In this document: in pieces, positions 1 to 7,700 of the stretch
Numbering within the stretch: position 1 is the stretch's first letter
Layout of the letters: each line of letters starts with the position of its first letter
From: Chloroflexota bacterium
GTDB taxonomy: Bacteria > Chloroflexota > Anaerolineae > J036 > Brachytrichaceae
Reading direction: 5' to 3'
NCBI GenBank assembly: GCA_021813225.1
Contig: JAKALH010000034.1
Coordinates: 1-12,866, forward strand
DNA length: 12,866 bases
Position numbers and translations under genes: made by a program
The notes under the pieces: generated by a model
Database searches by the model: none
What the model was told of the DNA's origin: nothing
Seen by the model: only the letters and a program-made list of their open reading frames with translations

Positions 1-1
1 C

Positions 2-601
2 GAGGGAGTGCCGATTGATATCATCATATTCGGTGGCCGCCGCGCCGGCGTCGTTCCACTGGTCATGCAGTCATTCGACTGGGACCATGGTGTTTACATG
101 GGCGCGACAACCGCTTCCGAAACTACTGCCGCCAATATCGGCGCTGTCGGCAACCTGCGCCGCGATCCGTTTGCCATGACGCCGTTCTGCGGCTATAACA
201 TGGCGGATTACTTCCAGCATTGGTTTGATATGGGCGACAGGCTTGGCGCGCACGCGCCGAAGATATTCTTCGTGAACTGGTTCCGCAAGAACGCGCAGGG
301 CAAATGGCTGTGGCCGGGTTACGGGGAAAACAGCCGTGTCCTGAAGTGGATGTGCCAGCGGCTGGATGGACAGGCTCAGGCGCGCACCACGCCGATCGGC
401 TACGTACCTGCGCCTGAAGACCTCGACCTCGACGGTATGGGCTGGCCGGTTGAGCGCATACAGGCAGTGCTCAATTTCGATAAGGCTGCCTGGGAAGACG
501 AACTGCCCGATGTGCACCGGTTCATGTCGCAGTTCGGCACGCGACTGCCGCAGCGCATGAAGACACAGATGGATAACCTGGCTGCCCGGTTGAGAGAGTG
601 A
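2..601 (+). CDS. pckG: Phosphoenolpyruvate carboxykinase (GTP), C-terminal part, 5'-truncated by window edge
   Basis: This is the C-terminal 199 residues of a GTP-dependent PEP carboxykinase, which interconverts oxaloacetate + GTP and PEP + GDP + CO2 in the cytoplasm at the entry to gluconeogenesis. The reading frame is already open at base 2 (Glu-Gly-Val-Pro-Ile-Asp), so the gene starts upstream of the window; family members are about 600 residues. Visible family landmarks are FGGRRAG (the nucleotide/PEP-site arginine stretch), the conserved SETTAA segment, RRDPFAMTPFCGYNM, HW, VNWFRKN, and WPGYGENSRVLKWM near the C-terminus. These are hallmarks of the GTP family rather than the ATP-dependent pckA family. 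The gene ends in TGA at 599-601. The next gene on the same strand begins 25 to 52 bases later, depending on its start, so co-transcription is plausible. Identification is firm; only completeness is unknown. Confidence 0.95.
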   Translation, partial: EGVPIDIIIFGGRRAGVVPLVMQSFDWDHGVYMGATTASETTAANIGAVGNLRRDPFAMTPFCGYNMADYFQHWFDMGDRLGAHAPKIFFVNWFRKNAQGKWLWPGYGENSRVLKWMCQRLDGQAQARTTPIGYVPAPEDLDLDGMGWPVERIQAVLNFDKAAWEDELPDVHRFMSQFGTRLPQRMKTQMDNLAARLRE

Positions 602-626
602 CGATGACTACTCGCTGCAGAACTTT

Positions 627-1418
627 GTGAGTTACCGATTCTATGATGCGACAATGGAAGAGCGCTACAGTGTGTCGACGCCGGAAAACGTCAGCTTCAG
701 CTTTGATGTCGCCGGCATCGGTACGCGCTTCCTGGCGGCGTTGATCGATCTCATCATCTATCTGCTGGTCTCACTCGCCTTGTCAATCGCCTATTCCCTG
801 AGCCAGCAGTATATTACTGATGAGCACGTCGGCTCGGTGATTACCGCCCTTTACATAGGCTTTACGTTTGGTCTGTACTGGGCATACTACATACTGTTCG
901 AAATCGTCTGGGCAGGACAATCGCCGGGCAAGCGCCTGATACACATTCGTGTTGTGCGCATGGATGGCACCCCAGCCTCAGCGGTTCAGATCGTCATCCG
1001 CAATATCGCCAGGCTTGTCGACATGTTTCCCGGCTTTTACGCCATCGGGTTCGCGGTCATGTTCGCGAGTGGACAATCGCGGCGACTAGGCGACTTTGCG
1101 GCTGGCACTCTCGTAGTACGCGAGGAATCGCGGGCATCGATAAAGCCAGTACTGCTGGCATCGACCGGTTCTCATTCATTAAGTCCGAAAGCTCAGGCGG
1201 AAGCAGCCATGCTGCCCGTTCACATGCTGAGTGACGTGCAACGGCGACTGATCCGTGATTTTATCCAACGGCGCGAGCAGATAGGCGAGTCACAGCGCGC
1301 CCGCTTCGCCCTGCAGATTGCGTCCAGCGCGGCCAGTCAGATGGGTGCCGCCATACCCACGCAATCCGCACAGGCGGAGTATTTTCTGGAACTGATCGCA
1401 GGCAGCATCGACAACTAA
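627..1418 (+). CDS. RDD family membrane protein
   Basis: This is a predicted RDD-domain integral membrane protein. The family is poorly characterised, with a few members linked to ion exchange. The sequence TPENVSFSFDVAGIG, then RFLAALID and three hydrophobic segments (about residues 31-57, 68-98 and 125-147 from the GTG), fits the domain. The conserved loop GQSPGKRLIHIRVV lies between helices 2 and 3, and RRLGDFAAGTLVV closes the domain. The last ~90 residues are hydrophilic and probably cytoplasmic (QRRLIRDFIQRREQ), an extension beyond the minimal domain with no function I can name. The start is uncertain: GTG at 627 gives 263 residues, and ATG at 654 gives 254 and begins close to the conserved TPENV. 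Neither has a clear Shine-Dalgarno. The gene probably follows pckG in one transcript, and its TAA stop overlaps the A-run of the shared hairpin terminator. Confidence 0.85.
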   Translation: MSYRFYDATMEERYSVSTPENVSFSFDVAGIGTRFLAALIDLIIYLLVSLALSIAYSLSQQYITDEHVGSVITALYIGFTFGLYWAYYILFEIVWAGQSPGKRLIHIRVVRMDGTPASAVQIVIRNIARLVDMFPGFYAIGFAVMFASGQSRRLGDFAAGTLVVREESRASIKPVLLASTGSHSLSPKAQAEAAMLPVHMLSDVQRRLIRDFIQRREQIGESQRARFALQIASSAASQMGAAIPTQSAQAEYFLELIAGSIDN

Positions 1419-1447
1419 AAAGCCTGTCCGCCGGCACAGACAGGCTT
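1417..1447 (-). terminator. Intrinsic terminator of ahcY, between convergent genes
   Basis: The 9-bp perfect stem AAGCCTGTC (1420-1428) / GACAGGCTT (1439-1447) encloses a 10-base loop. Read on the minus strand the hairpin runs straight into five T residues (complement of 1417-1421), so it fits a Rho-independent terminator for ahcY. On the plus strand the stem is followed by AGATGAAC, which has no U-tract, so termination of the RDD gene here would be weaker. The T-tract overlaps the stop codon of the convergent RDD gene. Confidence 0.8.
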
Positions 1448-1472
1448 AGATGAACTATACGAAAGTGGAATC

Positions 1473-2735
1473 TCAGGTCCCTTCCTGCCAGCTTGCCAGA
1501 TAAGCCGCCTGCTCATCCGTGAGAGTATCGATCTGGACTCCCATGCTTTCGAGCTTCAGCCGGGCAATTTCGCGATCGATCATCTCCGGTATCGTATAGA
1601 CGTCGTGCTCAAACGTCGCTGCGTGCGCGCGCATGAATTCCAGGCCGAGCGCCTGGTTCGCAAAGCTCATGTCCATTACCGCAGCCGGATGTCCTTCAGC
1701 CGCAGCCAGGTTGATCAATCTTCCATCGCCAAGCAGGTTAATCTTTCGGCCGTCGCTTGTCGTGTGCTGCGCGACAAACGGGCGGATCATGCGCGGTTCG
1801 CCGACGCTCATCGCTTCCAGCGCGGCGATATTGATTTCGGAGTTGAAATGGCCGGAGTTGGCCAGCACCGCGCCATCCTTCATTACCTTCATATGGTTGC
1901 CGTCAATGACGTTTTTATCTCCGGTAACGGTGACAAAAATATCGCCAACCTTGCTGGCTTCGAGCAATGGCATGACCAGGAAGCCGTCCATCAACGCTTC
2001 CAGCGCTTTCAGCGGATCGACCTCAGTAACAACTACGATTGCGCCCATGCCGCGCGCCCGGGAGGCCAGACCGCGCCCGCACCAGCCATAGCCGCACACC
2101 ACAAAAGTGCGTCCCGCCAGCAGGATGTTCGTAGCCCGCACAATGCCGTCGACGGTGCTCTGGCCCGTGCCATAGCGATTATCGAAGAAATGCTTGGTCA
2201 TCGAGTCGTTCACGGCGAGCACCGGATACTTCAATACCCCTTCTTTTGCCATCGCGCGCAGACGAACAACTCCCGTCGTCGTCTCTTCCGTGCCCGCAAT
2301 GACCTCGGGGACCTGGTTTTGCCTTTCCTTATGCAGGACGCTGACCAGGTCACAGCCGTCGTCCATTGTCATCTGCGGATGGTGGTCCAGCGCCGCGTTC
2401 AGATGCTGGTAGTAGGTGGCATTGTCCTCGCCTTTGATGGCGTACACGGGTATTTCGTCGTTCGCAACCAGAGACGCAGCGACTTCGTCCTGGGTGCTTA
2501 ATGGATTACTGGCGCACAACACCAGGTCGGCGCCGCCGATCTGCATCGTGCGGGCCAGCGCTGCCGTTTCACTGGTGACATGCAGGCATGCCGAGACTTT
2601 CAAACCGGCCAGCGGCCGTTCTTTTGCGAATCGTTCGCGGATGAGCTTGAGAACCGGCATCTGTGATTCCGCCCATTCGATCTTGTAGCGCCCCGCGGTC
2701 GCCAGCCCCAGGTCTTTTACGTCATGTTCAATCAT
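1473..2735 (-). CDS. ahcY: Adenosylhomocysteinase (S-adenosylhomocysteine hydrolase)
   Basis: A 420-residue cytoplasmic enzyme that reversibly hydrolyses S-adenosylhomocysteine to adenosine and homocysteine, using tightly bound NAD, and so relieves product inhibition of methyltransferases. Visible landmarks are LHVTSETA (residues 51-58, substrate site), MDDGCD (124-129), the catalytic-region TEET (149-152), NDSMTKHFFDNRYG (176-189, with Lys181 and Asp185), and the Rossmann motif GYGWCGRG (215-222). The C-terminus stops at about LTDEQAAYLASW and lacks the KPDHYRY tail whose Lys and Tyr reach the neighbouring NAD site in eukaryotic and many bacterial enzymes. This is the short type seen in archaea and some thermophiles. 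The start is supported by GAGAGG on the minus strand about 9 bases before ATG. It lies 66 bases downstream of the kinase gene, probably in one operon, and ends in the hairpin terminator at 1417-1447. Confidence 0.96.
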   Translation of the reverse strand: MIEHDVKDLGLATAGRYKIEWAESQMPVLKLIRERFAKERPLAGLKVSACLHVTSETAALARTMQIGGADLVLCASNPLSTQDEVAASLVANDEIPVYAIKGEDNATYYQHLNAALDHHPQMTMDDGCDLVSVLHKERQNQVPEVIAGTEETTTGVVRLRAMAKEGVLKYPVLAVNDSMTKHFFDNRYGTGQSTVDGIVRATNILLAGRTFVVCGYGWCGRGLASRARGMGAIVVVTEVDPLKALEALMDGFLVMPLLEASKVGDIFVTVTGDKNVIDGNHMKVMKDGAVLANSGHFNSEINIAALEAMSVGEPRMIRPFVAQHTTSDGRKINLLGDGRLINLAAAEGHPAAVMDMSFANQALGLEFMRAHAATFEHDVYTIPEMIDREIARLKLESMGVQIDTLTDEQAAYLASWQEGT

Positions 2736-2783
2736 GGTTATCTACCTCTCGTGTTTGGGTTACCTCATGAGCCTGCGACCGAG

Positions 2784-2796
2784 TTGCCGCCGGCAA
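2784..2796 (-). repeat. Small inverted repeat just after the kinase stop codon
   Basis: TTGCCG-C-CGGCAA is a perfect 13-base inverted repeat lying five bases beyond the TAA of the PfkB kinase gene (minus strand), within its 66-base gap to ahcY. No U-tract follows it. It could be a weak attenuating or 3'-stabilising hairpin between the two genes, or chance. Confidence 0.35.
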
Positions 2797-2801
2797 AGTC
2801 T

Positions 2802-3749
2802 TTACTGAACCGGTTCTACGTGCAGCGGACCGAAATTACACTCGTAGCGTGTCTGGAAGTCCTGCCAGGTATAGCGATGGCTCTGGCCACCAACGTGTTC
2901 CAGCGCGTAGGTTGCGGCGACACTGCCCAATCGACCGCAGGTTGCCCAATCGGCCCCGACAGCAAGGCCTTTCATGAAACCGCCGCGATAGGCGTCCCCT
3001 ACCCCGGTTGGGTCGACAATCCGTTCCTCTGGCACGGCCTGTACATCAACCCGGCTGTTCCGTGTCATGATGGTAGATCCCTGCGCACCGCGGGTGATGA
3101 CCAGCGCCTCCGATTGATCCAGCACATCAGCTTCATTCATACCTGTCTTGGCGCGTATCAGTTCAAACTCATAGTCGTTGCAGATGAGGATATTGGCGCC
3201 TGCAATACCCTGCCTGAGTTCGCCACCGCTTGAGCGCGCGCACTGCTGTCCCGGATCGAAGATATAGCGTATGCCCAGCTTCCGGCACTCGACGGCATAC
3301 CTGACCATGGCATCCGGGTCATTCGGCGAGATGATGACGAGGTCCGGTTTGGGCACATCATAGAACGATAGTTCGCGCGCCCTGGTCATCGCGCCGGCAT
3401 AGAACGTGGCAATCTGATTGTTGTGCTGGTCGGTATTGCAGAAGAATGACGACGTGAACTGGTCGGGGATCTGCCTGATCAGTGAGGTATCGACGCCGAT
3501 CGAATCCAGCCAGTGACGGTACTCGTCAAAATCCACCCCCGCGGTGGCCATGATCTTCGGATGTTCACCGAGCAGCGCCAGGTTGTAGGCGATGTTGGGC
3601 GCGCATCCGCCGCGTCGCTTATCCATGCTGTCGACCAGGAAACTCAGGCTCACATGCGCCAGCTGGTCCGGCAGCAGGTGCTCGGAAAAAGAGCCGGGAA
3701 AAGTCATCAGATAGTCGTAGGCGATTGAGCCGGTCACGATCATGTTCAT
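2802..3749 (-). CDS. PfkB-family sugar/nucleoside kinase, probable adenosine kinase
   Basis: A ribokinase/PfkB-fold kinase of 315 residues when started at the ATG at 3749. It begins MNMIVTGSIAYDYLM, the usual N-terminal strand of this family. PfkB signature 1 is GGCAPNIAYN (47-56, substrate side). Signature 2 is DPTGVGDAYRGGF (246-258), which supplies the anion hole and the catalytic Asp252. A frame-open ATG at 3782 would add 11 non-conserved residues. I prefer 3749 because of the family N-terminus and a GAAGG sequence about 12 bases upstream on the minus strand. Adenosine is inferred as substrate because ahcY lies immediately downstream and releases adenosine; phosphorylation to AMP would pull the reversible hydrolase forward. 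From sequence alone ribose, fructose or another nucleoside cannot be excluded. Confidence 0.85.
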   Translation of the reverse strand: MNMIVTGSIAYDYLMTFPGSFSEHLLPDQLAHVSLSFLVDSMDKRRGGCAPNIAYNLALLGEHPKIMATAGVDFDEYRHWLDSIGVDTSLIRQIPDQFTSSFFCNTDQHNNQIATFYAGAMTRARELSFYDVPKPDLVIISPNDPDAMVRYAVECRKLGIRYIFDPGQQCARSSGGELRQGIAGANILICNDYEFELIRAKTGMNEADVLDQSEALVITRGAQGSTIMTRNSRVDVQAVPEERIVDPTGVGDAYRGGFMKGLAVGADWATCGRLGSVAATYALEHVGGQSHRYTWQDFQTRYECNFGPLHVEPVQ

Positions 3750-3788
3750 ATTACTATGCTGCCTTCGATAGTCTGCACCCATGTCGCC

Positions 3789-3812
3789 GTGTCACTGTGT
3801 GACACCTGTCAC
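3789..3812. promoter_or_regulatory. Overlapping palindromes, candidate operator upstream of the kinase-ahcY pair
   Basis: GTGTCAC-TGT-GTGACAC (3789-3805) is a perfect 7-3-7 inverted repeat. Its right arm is shared with a second one, GTGACA-CC-TGTCAC (3799-3812). Three TGTCAC/GTGACA half-sites therefore sit within 24 bases, 40 to 63 bases upstream of the kinase ATG at 3749. On the minus strand one GTGACA could serve as a -35 (5 of 6 to TTGACA), with only a poor -10 (GACTAT) 16 bases on. No U-run follows, so a terminator of the upstream regulator gene is less likely than a dimeric repressor or activator site. The binding protein is unknown. Confidence 0.5.
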
Positions 3813-3840
3813 CTGTGCGATGCCGCCCGGGAAGCAGATG

Positions 3841-4542
3841 TCAGGATTTCCGCACCTTGGGGTTTTCGAAGCGGTAACCCTGCCGGCGCACCGTGCGCAA
3901 GTATACAGGGTCTGTCGGATCGTCTTCGATGGCCTCGCGCAGCCAGCGGATATGCACATCCAGCGTGCGGGTATCGCCCAGGTAGCTGGTGTCCCACACC
4001 TGCTGCATGAGGAACTTGCGAGTCAACACTTCGCCGGGCTGTTGCATGAAAAGCTGCAGCAGTTTAGACAGCTTGGGATTCAGATAGACCTCGTCGGCGC
4101 GTTTATGCAGGATGCCATCGGACGGACGGAATAGCAGATCGCCGCACTTCAGCTCGATGGCCTGGCCTTCAGGCATCAATTTATCGACGCGCGTCAGCAG
4201 CCGGCGCAACTGCAGCGGTCGTGGCAGATAGGCATCGGCGCATGGCGCAACCGGCGCTGACGATACAGCGGTGGATGGCGCTGCAGGTTGCTCCGGCATG
4301 ATCATGATGAGCGGCACATTGTGCAGGCGTTTGATGGACTGGCACAGCCTTTCTGCACTGACACGCAGCGAAGGCACGTCGATAATGACCAGCGCCGGGA
4401 TGTCCTTCTCCAGGAAAGCAAGCGCATTCTTGGCAGTGCGAACCCAGGCGACACGGTAGCCGTGCTGTTCCAGTACCGGGCCCACGGAATCCCCCAGGCC
4501 ACCCTGCACCAGCAGGATTTTCTTGATCGCAGTCCTCTTCAT
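3841..4542 (-). CDS. OmpR-type winged-helix regulator with degenerate receiver domain
   Basis: A 233-residue DNA-binding regulator from the ATG at 4542; the frame extends to 4713, but the added residues are not receiver-like and cross the promoter. Residues 8-122 have the layout of a response-regulator receiver: KKILLV first strand and VIIDVPS with Asp55 at the phosphorylation position. The acidic pair normally after strand 1 is Gln-Gly-Gly (13-15), and the usual Lys of strand 5 is Arg (YLPRPL, Arg108). An Ala/Pro/Ser-rich insert (85-101) precedes that strand. Residues 130-228 are a normal OmpR/PhoB DNA-binding domain with RTLDVHIRWLREAIEDDP and VRRQGYRF. Phosphorylation by a classical kinase is doubtful, and no histidine kinase gene is adjacent. 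It is divergent from the YfhO-flippase gene and upstream of the kinase-ahcY pair. Its target is unknown; autoregulation is suggested by repeats at 4645-4676. Confidence 0.85.
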   Translation of the reverse strand: MKRTAIKKILLVQGGLGDSVGPVLEQHGYRVAWVRTAKNALAFLEKDIPALVIIDVPSLRVSAERLCQSIKRLHNVPLIMIMPEQPAAPSTAVSSAPVAPCADAYLPRPLQLRRLLTRVDKLMPEGQAIELKCGDLLFRPSDGILHKRADEVYLNPKLSKLLQLFMQQPGEVLTRKFLMQQVWDTSYLGDTRTLDVHIRWLREAIEDDPTDPVYLRTVRRQGYRFENPKVRKS

Positions 4543-4609
4543 ACAGTGTAGTGGCAGAAGACCTGCCTGAATGCGCGATACAGACAACCTATGATCAGGT
4601 AGTGAGGGG

Positions 4610-4637
4610 ATTATACATCCCGCTTCAGGACTCGCAA
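4610..4637 (-). promoter_or_regulatory. Sigma-70-like promoter of the winged-helix regulator gene
   Basis: On the minus strand TTGCGA (complement of 4632-4637, 4 of 6 to TTGACA) is followed after 16 bases by a perfect TATAAT (complement of 4610-4615). Transcription would begin near 4602 and give a leader of about 60 bases before the regulator's ATG at 4542. The -10 box sits inside a short inverted repeat, GGGAT-TATAC-ATCCC (4606-4620). Confidence 0.6.
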
Positions 4638-4644
4638 GCGATCT

Positions 4645-4676
4645 TTTAAGGTTGCGTACCGGCTCTTTAAGGTTGC
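4645..4676. promoter_or_regulatory. Direct repeat TTTAAGGTTGC x2, 21-bp period: candidate regulator binding sites
   Basis: TTTAAGGTTGC occurs at 4645-4655 and again at 4666-4676, exactly 21 bases apart, so both copies face the same side of the helix. They lie just upstream of the -35 box of the regulator gene (4632-4637), where an activator would sit. OmpR/PhoB-family proteins bind head-to-tail repeats, so the divergent regulator itself is the natural candidate. A shorter match, TAAGGT, occurs at 4740-4745 ahead of the YfhO-flippase start. Confidence 0.5.
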
Positions 4677-4679
4677 ATG

Positions 4680-4692
4680 ATGCGGTCCGCAT
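4680..4692. promoter_or_regulatory. 13-bp palindrome in the divergent control region
   Basis: ATGCGG-T-CCGCAT is a perfect inverted repeat lying between the direct repeats and the start of the YfhO-flippase gene. Its location between two divergent transcription units suggests an operator half-way between them. It is too short to be a convincing hairpin, and no recognised family site matches. Confidence 0.35.
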
Positions 4693-4757
4693 TCCCGCAG
4701 CGGGGTATCTCAATGCAGCACGATCGCCGGCTGCACACCTAAGGTAAGATTTGACAA

Positions 4758-7700
4758 ATGACTGGTCGCCATCGCATCCCGACGCTTGTCTGCCTGGCCT
4801 TCCTGTTCGTGTTGCCCGTGACGCTGTTTCTCTCCGTCACTATTGGCAACGCCACATTGCTTCCGGCAGACAACCTGTTCAACTGGGCGCCGTTTCACTC
4901 ACTCTCTGCCGCCTACGGCGTTGGCACGCCGCAGAACCACCTGCTATCAGACCTGATCCTCGAGAATTACGAATGGAAGCGCTTCATTCTCGATTCGATC
5001 AGAAACAGAGAATTGCCGCTCTGGAATCCCTATCTTTTCGGAGGGATTCCATTTCTGGCTGCCGGCCAGCATTCCGCGCTTTACCCGCTAAGTCTCATCT
5101 ACTACGTCCTGCCGCTCGATAAAGCCTACGGCTGGTTCACCGTTGTGAATCTCGGACTTGCCGGTGTGTTCATGTTCATCTTCATGCGCACACTCGGCTT
5201 CAGGCGTCCCAGCGCAACACTCGCCGGTGTGGCATACCAGTTGAGCGGATTCATGATCGTCTCCGTCGTTTTCCCGATGATTATCGCGGCGGCAGCCTGG
5301 TTACCCCTCATACTGGCGCTGATTGAGCGCGTCATCCAGCAGGCTCCTGCTATACGCGGGCGTCCAGCTGCTGTGCCGTGGGTTATTGCGGGCGCCGTCG
5401 CAATCGCCATGCACATCCTGGCTGGGCATATTGAAATCACCATCTACACGGCGCTGATTGCTACGACATATTCCGTCTGGCGGCTGGTGGCCTTATGGCG
5501 CACCGATCGCAGAGTATTGAGGGTGTGGCGCGCGGCCGCCTGGCTCGCAGTGATGGCATTGCTGGGCGGCGGTATCGGCGCTATCCAGCTGGTCCCTTTA
5601 TATGAAGTGGTGCAAAGCAGCTTTCGTGCCGCCCGGTCATCACTGTCCGAGGTCATGGGATACGGATTCCCGGTACGGAATTTACTGCTATGGCTCATGC
5701 CAAATGTCTTCGGCTCCCCTGCGCAGCACACCTACTTCGACCTGTTTACCTTTACAACCCAACGCATTACGACGGCCAGCGGAAACACGGAATGGGGCAT
5801 CAAAAACTACGTCGAAGGCGGCTCGTATGTCGGAATAGTGACTTTGCTGCTGGCGGCCATCGCAGCCGGAGCATACGTTAAGCAAACCCTTACAGCCCGC
5901 AAGCGGACAGGTGCCGATAATTCCCAGGACACAACCGCTCCGCCCACCGGATTCTTTATCGTACTGAGTGTCTTCTCGGTCGGATTTATCTTCGGCACGC
6001 CGCTGTACGCCATCCTGTATTATGGCCTGCCCGGCATCAACCAACTGCATTCGCCATTTCGCTGGGTGTATGCCTTAACGATATCGCTGGCTGTTCTGGC
6101 AGGGGCTGGGGTTGAGTATCTGCTGACGCGACGGGACGAAACCGGCGTACACCTCAAAGAGAATACTGATAAACGCCGTCTGAGTCTGCTGGACGGATTG
6201 CTAGTTGCCGGCATTTCCGTCGCCATTCTGATCGTCATCGGTACGGTTGTCGTGCGCCTGGGCTGGCCGGCACTGTCGCCTCTTGTCAACCGGCTGTTCC
6301 AAAGCGCCGGCAAAGCGGCTGAAGCCTATCAGAACGCCGCGGTGTTTTACAGTGCCGAAGCGCGTAATGCCGTTATATTCGCCGTCTTGCTTGCGTTGAG
6401 CTGTGCGCTTTTACTGTTGGCCCGGTCATCCAGACAGCGCCTCTGGTGGAGCATCGCCGTTATTGCGCTGCTGGCTTTTGATCTGAATGTGGCGTGGGTC
6501 GGCTTTAATCCTTCGGTAGATCCGAAGCTGCTGGCTGTAGCGCCGGATGCACTCGCTTTCCTGCAGCAGGATAAAAGCCAGTGGCGGTTAACGACCTTTG
6601 ATCCGGTCGGCGCCAAACCGCTGAACGCGAACGCGGCCTGGCTCTACAGCCTGCAGGATATTCGCGGTTACGACTCAATAATCCCCAGGCAATATGTCGA
6701 CTACATGAAGCTGATCGAGCCGCAGAATGAGCTGCAGTTCAACCGGATTGCGCCGCTGTCGAATCCGGCCAGCCTGCAGTCGCCATTGCTGGACTTGTTG
6801 AACGTCAAATACGTGATGACGCCGATAGATACCGCAATCGACGCCATCGGCTATACGCAGGTATTTACGGGCAACGAAGTACGCATCTACCGCAACGATC
6901 ACGCGATGCCACGCGCGTTTACTTTGCCGGCGACAAGCGCACTGCTGACGCAGGATTTCGCCGCATCCGTGCAGACCAATGACCCGCGCCAGTATGTGAT
7001 GATCGACGCGGGTTGCGGCATCACAGACACCGGCTGCGTTGTGCCGCGTGCCGCAGCCTATACCCCTGCCAATGTCACGGTATATAAAAATAATGAGGTG
7101 TGGGTCGATGCACAGGTCACTCAGACGAGCTGGCTGATACTGGCAGACAGTTATTACCCCGGCTGGAAAGCGTATATCCGGCCGCTTGGCGGCAGCGACA
7201 AGGATGAGCGGGAGGCGCAGATTGCGCTGGTTGACGGCAATTTCCGTGCAGTAAAGCTGACGGTCGATACGCCAGCTCCTGCCAGCAGCAACCTGAGCGC
7301 CAGCCCGCTTGTTACAAAGCAGTCTGTGGGCGCAACGACAAAACCAGTCGCGTTTACGGTACGGTTCAAGTACTCGCCGGATTCGTTGCGCATCGGCGCA
7401 TTCATCTCGTTCATATCAGGCGCGTTACTGGCGCTTCTGCTGGGTATCTACCTGTGGCGCCTGCTGTATCACGAAGGGCTTGCCTCGTCACCGGTGCGTC
7501 GCGTGGCCAAGAACAGCATGGTATTGACCGGCTTCAACCTGGCCGGCAGGCTGATTGATTTCGCCTTTGCGATTATGATGCTGCGCGTATTAGGCCCCGA
7601 AGGCGCCGGCAAGTTCGCGTTCGCCGTCGTCATCATAGGCTGGTTCGACATCCTGATGAACTTCGGGCTGAATACGTTCCTGACCCGCGAGGTTGCGCGC

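Noticed and set aside
71..517. 148-codon minus-strand frame inside pckG
   Set aside because: It is antisense to strongly conserved PEP carboxykinase sequence and has no independent protein features.
1605..2501. Long (298-codon) open frame antisense to ahcY
   Set aside because: It lies wholly inside a certain gene on the other strand. Its translation is His/Arg/Gln-rich, with no domain-like pattern or ribosome site, as expected from codon-position GC bias.
3750..3782. 11-residue N-terminal extension of the PfkB kinase
   Set aside because: The family N-terminal strand begins at MNMIVTGSIA, and the extension residues are not conserved in type.
3789..3805. Palindrome read as an intrinsic terminator of the regulator gene
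   Set aside because: No U-run follows on the minus strand, and the arm is shared with a second palindrome, which fits protein binding better.
4543..4713. 57-residue N-terminal extension of the winged-helix regulator
   Set aside because: It would run through a good -35/-10 promoter on the same strand and is not receiver-like. The KKILLV strand starts right after ATG 4542.
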